Position numbers and translations under genes: made by a program. The notes under the pieces were generated by a model that was not told the DNA's origin, ran no database searches, and worked only from the letters and a program-made list of their open reading frames with translations. A DNA stretch of 64,000 bases from Botryococcus braunii (Eukaryota; Chlorophyta; Trebouxiophyceae): contig MVGU01001202.1 in the NCBI GenBank assembly GCA_002005505.1, positions 1 through 64,000 of the forward strand, in the 5' to 3' direction. Of the stretch, positions 56,752-64,000 are shown in pieces. Numbering within the stretch: the first letter of the stretch is position 1; each line of letters starts with the position of its first letter.

Positions 56752-59700
56752 TGCTAGACTACAATCCCATGCTGTCTGCTTCCTCTCTAGGACTCATCCC
56801 TTTGAAGCTTCAGGACTATCACAGTTGCAATAACCAACTGACAAGTGAAACAGCCCCATGTAGACCCCCCGAATACATGCCCAAGTACAACCGCTTCAAA
56901 GAGGACTGAGCATCGTCGTCATACAGCAGAGCCAGTAAACCCCTCCTAACACTTGGGCATCCTGCACACTAGAGAGAGCAGATGAGAGGAGAGGGAAGCA
57001 CCAAGGGTGACGGACTGGATACCCCCCACCAAGTCTGACAATGTGGGGTTCTTGAGCAGGTTCTCCAAAAGCTGGCCATGCGCTGTCCCCACAAGTTGCA
57101 CTCCTCTCTCTGAAACCCCATTCCATGTCAATCCATTAACATTTCATGCTACACTTCAACCTCTGATCATCACCATCACATAAAAACAGTGCAGAAATGT
57201 AGAAATATCGACTATGCCATAACAGAGACCATCTTGCCTCTGCTTCAAATCAGCCGAAGAATTCTTGCAACCGCTTCATGTGAACTTCTTGTGCTCTAGA
57301 TCGTCCGCTCTTGTTGAGTGTCCATGTTTGGCCAGTTGCGAGCAACCGTCCAAAAATGGACAGTTCAACAAGCTAAGATCCCTACAGAAACAACTTGGTG
57401 CAATCTGTTTGCCATGCAGTGCGTCCTCCTTTCAATAGAACCTTCCTTGGAGAGCCTTCCATAGAGTAATGTCCACAACTTACACAGACTGCAAAGTTTG
57501 AGACCACTAAAGGCCACCAATGGCTGCTGAGGTGCTGCGCACACCACCGTGTGTGGAGACGGCTCTCAACTGCTCAAATAACCGCGTGAAATACTCCTTC
57601 CTTAGGAAACATCAAGAAACACGCTACATGTGAGGGTAAAGACAATGCGCACGACAGGACAGATGAAAGAAAACCAATATTGCTTTGGAAGGCGTCAAAA
57701 GTCGCAACGTGCGTGGGAAAACGACGATTAGCTAAGTACAAAGTTTGTTTCAAGGGGAAAAATAATATCGCTCACGTCATGCACACAATAGACTAATTCG
57801 TGAAGGGAACAGGGATTGTGTACCGGCAATTGTGCGGCAGGCGAGAGCTTCGGCCTCTGTCCCAATCTCATCTACAATCACCACTTCAGGCATGTGGTTT
57901 TCTACAGCCTCCACCTGTTCAAGTGCCCCCCAGTCAGTCCCTCTAGAGCTTATGGCATAACAGATCAACCATGATTCATAGCACCCAGCAGATGCAGTAA
58001 TCCAAGCAGTGCAAGCAACAGTAATGTGTTGAGAGCGAATCTTGCTTAGGGTACAGCCAATGGAGTCTAGTCTTGCAGAATGAGATGTTGTCATACACTG
58101 CCCCATGCTGGCATGCTCAGCCTTGCCTGCACACATATGCTCAGCTCCGAAGGGCCTTCCGTTCACTTTCAAAATCCAGATTGCTTCTGAACCCTCCCCC
58201 CACTCACTGCTAGTGGATCAGAGGAACACATACAGGAGAACGGTTCGACACTTACAAGAACCCTAGTGGCAACCAGGGCAGGCACATTACCGGGGACGAC
58301 AGGCTCCTACCATAATGCGGTGTTGCAGGGATGGGTCAGGAACTTGCATGCGGCGGGCACCCCCAATAGCAGGATGCGGCACGTCCCCATCACCCCCGAT
58401 CTCGTTGGAGGTGTCCACAATGACCACCCGCTTGTGCAAATCATCCGCCAAAACACGGGCCATTTCCCGAATCACTGTGGTCTTACCCACTCCAGGCCGC
58501 CCCAAGAAGAGCAGTGAGTTGGGTGCTGCGCCACCAGCAGCTTCATCAATATTGCACACAGGAACGTGCAAATTGAGATGGTAGCTAGCCAGTGCCTTAT
58601 ACATTGATGCCAATGTACAAAAGTATATGGCAAGGCGCTTGTTGACAGCCTTCCCCCCCCCCCCTTTTGCCCAGCCTTCCAAGAACCCCCTCAGAATTAT
58701 TTAACACACACCAGAGGAAAGACCGCATGGGCCAGAGACATGCCAAGGTGCATTGATTTCAATTGAAGCAACGGCTATCACAAATTACTCCTAGCAGTTT
58801 TCAGAGGGCATCCCGGAGGCAATGGGTGTTTCCTGAGATTTTCCTGTTAACAGCAGAGTCCAAGAAAGCCTGACCTCCCCAGCATACTTCCACACACCGA
58901 GCCCAATCAAAAGGTAAAAAAAGAGTAGTTCGCACAACGTGCATTAGCTTGAAGGGTTCGCGGGGCGCACTGTCTAGGATATCCCGGATCATGTCGATGT
59001 GGCCGGTCACTGCCCGGCCAACCCGACACGTGAGACCTATGATTGTGCCCTTGCGATTACGGATGGCACTGATGCGATGCAGTGTGCCCTGAACTCCAGC
59101 ACGATTGTCCCCACCAAAATCCCCAACGGCTGTCTCAGCCGCCTTGAGGTCCTCCCAAGTGATCTGCAATAAAGAATGCAAGAATTAGGCGGAACCATAA
59201 CAGAGACTGAAAAGGGCCAGTAACTCAAATGCTTCTGACACTCATTCTTGAGCCCAATTTAACTTCCTGAATGGATCAATTCGGCAGTGGCTCTGCCATC
59301 TTGACAATGAGGGGGCCCTGCGGACAAATTGTGGGCAAGTCAGCAAATATAGTGTTTCTTGTTGCCCATGAAATGCAACATCCAACCAATATCCCTAGCT
59401 CTCGCCTGCCCTGTGTTCCTTATGATGTTTTGTCCCCAGGTTTTGTGCTGTATTCCTGTAAAACTAAACCCCCATTTACAGAAGGCTGCCAGCCACGAGC
59501 GGAACGGGGCTCCGTCTTACAAGCAGGTGGGACACATTCAACTTAGAAGGAATTTCCCTTACATAGAAGGACACATGACCCTTATTAACATAAGAAGCTT
59601 TGGGCTCATTAAGAAAAAACAGAACTAACTACCTCAACAGGCAACACCGGGCTTCTACTGGGACCCCTGCCTTCTGCACAGGCCATGAAGGTACCCCCAT

Positions 59701-60665
59701 CAAGGTTGAAAAGCAGATAATGGCACACACAAAACTGGGAATGCCTGAAGTCTGCTTGCACAAACTGGTCTAGGAGGCAAGAAGACAATTATCATTGAGT
59801 TTCCCATGAAGGAGGAAGTGGAGCACCTTTCTACGGAAAATCACCATGGAACTAATCTGGTGCTGTGTAAAGCAGAGTCGCTGTACTTAAATTCTACATT
59901 GCAAGGGCATGGAGATCAAGGGTAGAGCACCTACCTCCGCTTCCCGTAGATACTCACCCCCGCGACCACCAAGAAACCGTGCTTCAGGTCTTCTCCCCAA
60001 ATCAAGAACTACCTGATTAAGAGAAGGGAAATTCAGCAAATCATCATTGCACAGTGCCTTACAAGCCGACTCTGATATCATGCAAGCCTTGCATGTATAG
60101 AGACCAAAATTTTATACGAAACCAGTTACCTCGAGCAGAGATGGGCGGTTTTCGTGATTTACAAGGGGGCCACGAATGTCTGGTGGAAGGACCTGCCCAC
60201 AAAAACAGTCTTAGCAGATCCACAAAAATATCCTATCACCGATAGGAATACCAACACCACCACAACATGCCTTTTATGAAAGCACACGATCAAAGCCAAT
60301 ATAAATCAAAAGCACAACAACAAATGCAATAGACTAAGTGAACAGGGCCTTGCCTGCAAAAGTGCGTCCAAGTCGTCCCTGACCATCACAGTTCCGTCTT
60401 CCTCATGCAAACAACTGTCACCTGTGAATACACCACAAAAGAACAGTCATGAGCCACTTACCATAATTTCAGTGGAGTAACAAAGCCTTTTCAATATTTT
60501 ATCCGTACCTTGGCAGAGGCTGTTGTCACCAACGACGGAGGCATAACACGACGTCTGTCTTACGTCGTCCTTAGAATGTAAGCAGGACCTAGAAGAAGCT
60601 TTAAAAGAGCCAACCAGATGATGGAACTGGGTCTGACACCTGCCCATGCACATCGGCGCCATCAT
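55098..60665 (-). CDS. ycf45: Nuclear gene for Ycf45/SpoIIIAA-type plastid P-loop ATPase, 11 exons
   Basis: Exons on the minus strand, in order: 60509-60665, 60354-60421, 60130-60192, 59935-60012, 58971-59163, 58311-58525, 57824-57914, 57002-57109, 56266-56432, 55584-55844, 55098-55328. They join with matching phases and total 1632 bp, 543 residues plus stop. Key parts are [58 protein letters not shown]; Walker [30 protein letters not shown]; Walker [52 protein letters not shown]. This is the R-rich AAA+/RecA-like family of Ycf45 and plant SEEDLING PLASTID DEVELOPMENT 1. The first exon is Ser/Arg-rich with few acidic residues, consistent with plastid targeting. The function in plastid development is inferred from plant relatives. 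The first and last exons and the 58971/58525 junction (weak donor GTGCGC) are least certain. Confidence 0.85.
56433..57001 (-). other. Intron of the Ycf45-like gene with poly-C and (CA)n tracts
   Basis: This intron lies between exons 57002-57109 and 56266-56432. It holds a run of about 17 C near 56608 and about 33 CA units at 56683-56750. Donor GTGCTT and acceptor GGCCAG fit a phase-1 intron. Confidence 0.8.
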
Positions 60666-61030
60666 TGCCTCACAATGCCCTACTTAAGCGGAGCACAGCT
60701 ACAGGAGGGGAGAACCAACAGAAAAGGATATACCTCCTGTAACTCGGTAAAGGGACTCCAACACATCTGGGCGAAGCTTTGACGCGGAGACTCGTCGGGC
60801 CCGTCCCTAAGGAAATGATGGGAGTGGGAGCCATCTGAAAACCCAACTAGTGCCAACAACTTTAACAGCGAGAAAGCATCCTGTATGTACCCCAAGAACT
60901 GTTAAACTTGTAAATGACAATACGAGGTTTCCAATCCGTCCCTTCTGCGTTTAGCAGTTGCATTTGTCTCAGTATTCCTCAAAGATTCTCGAGCTTTACA
61001 ACAGTCGGCAGATTGCGATTCGGGAGTCAC

Positions 61031-61063
61031 GATTCGTGAGTTACGAATCGTAACTCACGAATC
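61031..61063. repeat. 33-bp near-perfect palindrome
   Basis: GATTCGTGAGTTACGA (61031-61046) and its exact reverse complement (61048-61063) are separated by a single A. It lies in the shared promoter region beside a GC-rich block. Confidence 0.92.
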
Positions 61064-61245
61064 GCGCGCGCAGCGAGTCTGGCCACTGGCCACGGGTTGT
61101 TGAACCGTTGTTCCCCGGAGGCCCTCAGGCTAACGGGCCCCTGTGGGCCGCCCGCCCCTCGAAGGCAGTGCCCGAGCCGGCCCCACTTCGCTCTCCCCCG
61201 GGGGTGACCGGGGGCCACTGTCGGTGACTCACTGACCCCCAGCTG

Positions 61246-61300
61246 GGCCCCCTAACTGGGGGCCTTCTTTGGGCCGATCGGGCCCAATTGGCCCAAAGAA
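61246..61300. repeat. Two GC-rich inverted repeats
   Basis: GGCCCCC (61246-61252) pairs with GGGGGCC (61258-61264), loop TAACT. TTCTTTGGGCC (61265-61275) pairs with GGCCCAAAGAA (61290-61300), with a 14-base loop that itself holds GGGCCC. Confidence 0.85.
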
Positions 61301-61502
61301 AACGCCGCATCGTTGGGCTGCTGTGGCAAGCTCTTCATTTTTACATCAAGTATGAAGGTTGCTGAACAGATTTTTTTTGGAAAGGCTGAGCAGATGTTGG
61401 GGAAGGAGGCAGCAACCAGGTTTCAACTCGTCCGGTAAACCTCGTCGGGGGAAAGCGAGGTAACTTTGCAGTTCTCTCGAAATACCGCAGGTAGCCCTGT
61501 TC

Positions 61503-63065
61503 ATGGGGTTCTGGTCCTGGAACGTGGTGGGAGTATTGTGGCTCCTTGCCGCAACTGATGCAGTTGATCACTTCCAGTATCAGGTATGATCACTTACTCA
61601 GCAAGCGGTGTTTTAAAACGTGACAATATATCGCGGGTTTAAACAATTGAAATAAATTTTTCTATGTTATCGCCCCAAGAGGTATTGCATTGCAACGGGG
61701 GTGCGTTTGGGGCATGAAGTGGTTTCTCCTGCGGTCTGAAACTTCGTTATCTATGGGTACCTGCAGTGCTGCTACAAAAGGAATTTCAAGACCAGCCCTA
61801 GTACTCTTGGCTTACATAACGGAAGTGCATCTACCATATTTCTAGCTCTAACACGGGGGACTTTGGTGCGGCACTGGCTTCACGGTTTGGCACGGCTTTA
61901 AAGCTGTGTTGTGCACTATGCATAGTTCTTACATCAGGGCAATCAGGATTGCTGTGCCCTTGAAAAACTCCCATCTGAACTGGCTTGTTATGCAGACTGG
62001 CTTAGCATTTGCACCAAACATCCAGCCCTTGCCGCCAGGTGGATTTGTGAAGGCAGAAGGATTAGATCCATCTTCTCTTAGTTTCCAGCAGCACTGGTCT
62101 GAATTGCTCCATTGGCTCCAGGGAATGACCTGCTCATGGCTTTCAGTGTGGCCAGAACCCTTGCATTGCACACGACCTTCAAGCTCGACACCAACTGCGT
62201 GCATCTTTACCTACTTGCCAACTGCGGATTTATGTCTTGACACCCTTATTACTTGGGAGAATAGAGTAAGCAGTGGGACACTCTGGGGAAATCCAGGCAT
62301 AGGAGATGTTGCCACTCTTCTGAAAGCAAAGTATCTTTCGATGAGCATCAAGCTTCACTGTGACACAAAGAACCTCAATGATCCACTTAGACACTGGGTC
62401 GGGACACTTTCCATTGCTGCATTCTACGCAGGACCCAATGATCAAATCGTGGAAGAAGCCAGAAATTGGGTACTTGGGCAGAACATACCCAGCTGGTGCA
62501 CCGAAAGTGATTTGACACAGAGCGCGACAGGTTTTGAAGATTCAGGCCGTCTGCCAAAGCTTCAAGGAACTGTGAAATACAGGGGCCAGGGGAACACGCA
62601 AAGATGGGAACAATTTGGACATGTTGAGCAAGCAAGCTCACGAAGTAGACTAGGGGGATGCAATGGGGAAACAACAAGGGTTACACAGGCGCTACGCAGC
62701 GAGGGAGGCTCCATGGCATTAGTCATCCACATTACGGGGTTCCTGGCAGCACAGAAAATGCACGGCAAATACTGTATCAGAGTGATGTTTCCTCGTGGGC
62801 TGCGACCCGTGGTACATCTTATACAGTGTGGAGATATTAGCCAGGTAAGTCAAGCACCAACACTTGCAGTGTAGAGATATAGCCAGGTAAGTCAAGCACC
62901 AACATTTTCATTCTTATTAGGGATCAAGTCAGGTTCTGAGCAAGAGCAAAATCCTGGTACTTGCACTTCGATCACGTGAATGAAGTATTGCACTGGCTCT
63001 TGACCACATTTTTCAAAGCAACAAAATCTGGTTCCTGTGAAATTCCAACGGGCGGGCGCGCGCGC

Positions 63066-63138
<73 letters not shown>

Positions 63139-64000
63139 TGACAGCCAGGTCAAGAAACACCAGACGGTCTTCTCATCCTTTCCTTTTCTACTTTGTGTTT
63201 GGGGGGGGGGGGTAGTTAGCGAAAATGATTACTAAGATCTTCTTGTAATTAAAGTTGTGTGTCGACTTTAGGTCACATCGCTCAATGTGCAGCATGCCAG
63301 CCAGTTGGTTGGAATTGTCGAATCAACCATTTCGATTTGTTTCATTCCCATGAAAAACAAAACAACACTGACGGTTGTAATGCCGATGAGATACGTGTTG
63401 TTGCCCGCGAAAATTCACGGCAAGGAGCCTGAAAAGGGCATCTCAGTGCCAGCGGCTGTTGTAACAGCCAAAAACTCAGCTGGAGAGGTACGACCATACT
63501 TCGCAATGTAAGTACTCTATTTGCTGTGTAACATTCATGCTAACGTGCATCACAATCCCTCCAGTTTCAAATCTGTTATTTTTTTTTGTTTTTTTTTGGG
63601 GGGGGGGGGGGGGGGATCTTAAATGCATCAGCATCGCAACTTACACATGCACAATCCTTACCCCACCTTGTTTGGCCCACAAAGTTGCATTCAAAGCCAA
63701 TAGCAACAATAGCAAGGGTTCCCACCATATCCAACCCAAACTCTAACATGCACACAGAGGAGCTCCCTGCCAAGCACGGGATGTAAGAGACCCATTAAAT
63801 CGAGTCGGACAAGGCCTCCTCACCAGTACGAGTGATATGCAGGTGTTTGTCTTTTCAAATGCGCTGCTTGTTCCGCCATCAGTGCCAGACTTCAGTATGC
63901 TTGCTAATGTGTTATGCATGACAGCCACAACTGCAAGTGCATACATCCTTGGGGTTTTCAAACACCTGATGAGAGCCAAGAGGATGCCCACGAAAGAGTC
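61503..64000 (+). CDS. PIGT: GPI transamidase subunit PIG-T/Gpi16, 5' and C-terminal exons, runs off window
   Basis: Exon 1 (61503-61583) encodes 27 residues starting MGFWSWNVVGVLWLLAATDA, a signal peptide, followed by donor CAG-GTATGA. An exon inside 61906-62844 carries a LPTADLCLDTLITW block and DVATLLKAKYLS, matching the PIG-T pattern of LP...vCtENLtpW followed by a Gla-LL-ly motif. Exon 63272-63507 holds GKEPEKGISVPAAVVTA, like the conserved DANxGFDIPSA region. The last exon (63758 onward) has ALLVPPSVPDFSMLANVLCM and a hydrophobic helix, matching the PIG-T C-terminal LLV-PTPDFSMPYNV signature and membrane anchor. The junctions 62844/63272 and 63507/63758 keep phase. PIG-T helps attach GPI anchors to proteins in the ER. 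Middle exons between 61584 and about 62000 were not resolved. Confidence 0.68.
62824..62909 (+). repeat. 43-bp tandem duplication carrying a splice donor twice
   Basis: CAGTGTGGAGATATTAGCC and the following AGGTAAGTCAAGCACCAACA recur 43 bp later with a one-base deletion. Each unit contains CCAG-GTAAGT, with donor GT at 62845 and 62887. The first keeps the PIG-T frame (QCGDISQ then donor); the second would pass a TAG stop. Confidence 0.85.
63056..63133. repeat. (GC)n(TG)n microsatellite in a PIG-T intron
   Basis: GCGCGCGCGCG is followed by about 32 TG units, between exons ending 62844 and starting 63272. Runs of G at about 63201 and 63599 lie nearby. Open frames here are repeat artefacts. Confidence 0.95.

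Larger units (their letters stand above)
60666..61502. promoter_or_regulatory. Shared upstream region between two head-to-head genes
   Basis: The Ycf45-like start (60665) and the PIG-T start (61503) face away from each other across about 840 bp, so both promoters must lie here or in upstream exons. The middle (61065-61310) is very GC-rich with several inverted repeats. A possible 5' exon of the Ycf45-like gene (a donor-like CAGGAG-GTATAT on the minus strand near 60733) was not confirmed. No TATA box is obvious. Confidence 0.5.

Noticed and set aside
60680..60895. Frame beginning MGYIQDAFSLLKLLALVG as first exon of the ycf45-type gene
   Set aside because: A donor-like site exists, but no acceptor or homology ties it to the gene; the ATG at 60665 already gives a frame-consistent first exon.

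Overview
The window is nuclear DNA of a eukaryote, most likely a green alga or other member of the green lineage. The evidence is an eleven-exon, intron-rich gene for a nuclear-encoded Ycf45/SpoIIIAA-type plastid ATPase, a GPI-transamidase (PIG-T) gene, long mixed microsatellites, and a tyrosine-recombinase retroelement that recalls kangaroo of Volvox. Species is not determined. A large, repeat-rich green algal genome would fit, but that is inference. No rRNA, tRNA, CRISPR array or bacterial operon was seen.

Positions 1-51000 are almost entirely nested and rearranged retroelements. I recognise four Ty1/Copia families, which I call A, B, C and D. Family A has copies at 307-8109, 37826-40938, 40939-42919 (fragment, + strand) and 42920-50716, plus an old LTR fragment at 50717-51000. 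Family C has copies at 1-306, 8110-10775, 26952-31909 and 34061-36901, with LTRs at 10776-26951 (interrupted) and 36902-37825. Family D is only a 3' half (31910-34060). Family B is a complete insertion (12339-19349) with a perfect 5-bp target duplication. B lies inside the recombinase gene of a tyrosine-recombinase (YR) retroelement (11161-26435), which itself lies inside a C LTR. The insertion order there is therefore C, then YR element, then B.

The most interesting observation is in the LTRs. In all four Copia families the LTR holds a direct repeat whose first copy ends in CAG followed by GT, and whose second copy ends in the same CAG joined to the sequence leading to the primer binding site. 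In family A the first copy also holds a 108-bp GT...AG segment that is precisely missing from the second copy. The pattern looks like a spliced 5' leader built back into the LTR by reverse transcription. Families A and B also carry a Copia-type primer site complementary to the anticodon arm of initiator tRNA-Met instead of a tRNA 3' end.

Positions 51000-55097 are non-coding as far as I can see, with microsatellites, a 58-bp tandem repeat, a strong hairpin and a probable mitochondrial nad2 fragment (NUMT). From 55098 to the end lie two host genes arranged head to head: the Ycf45-like ATPase on the minus strand (55098-60665) and PIG-T on the plus strand (61503 to beyond the window). They share an upstream region of about 840 bp that contains a near-perfect palindrome.
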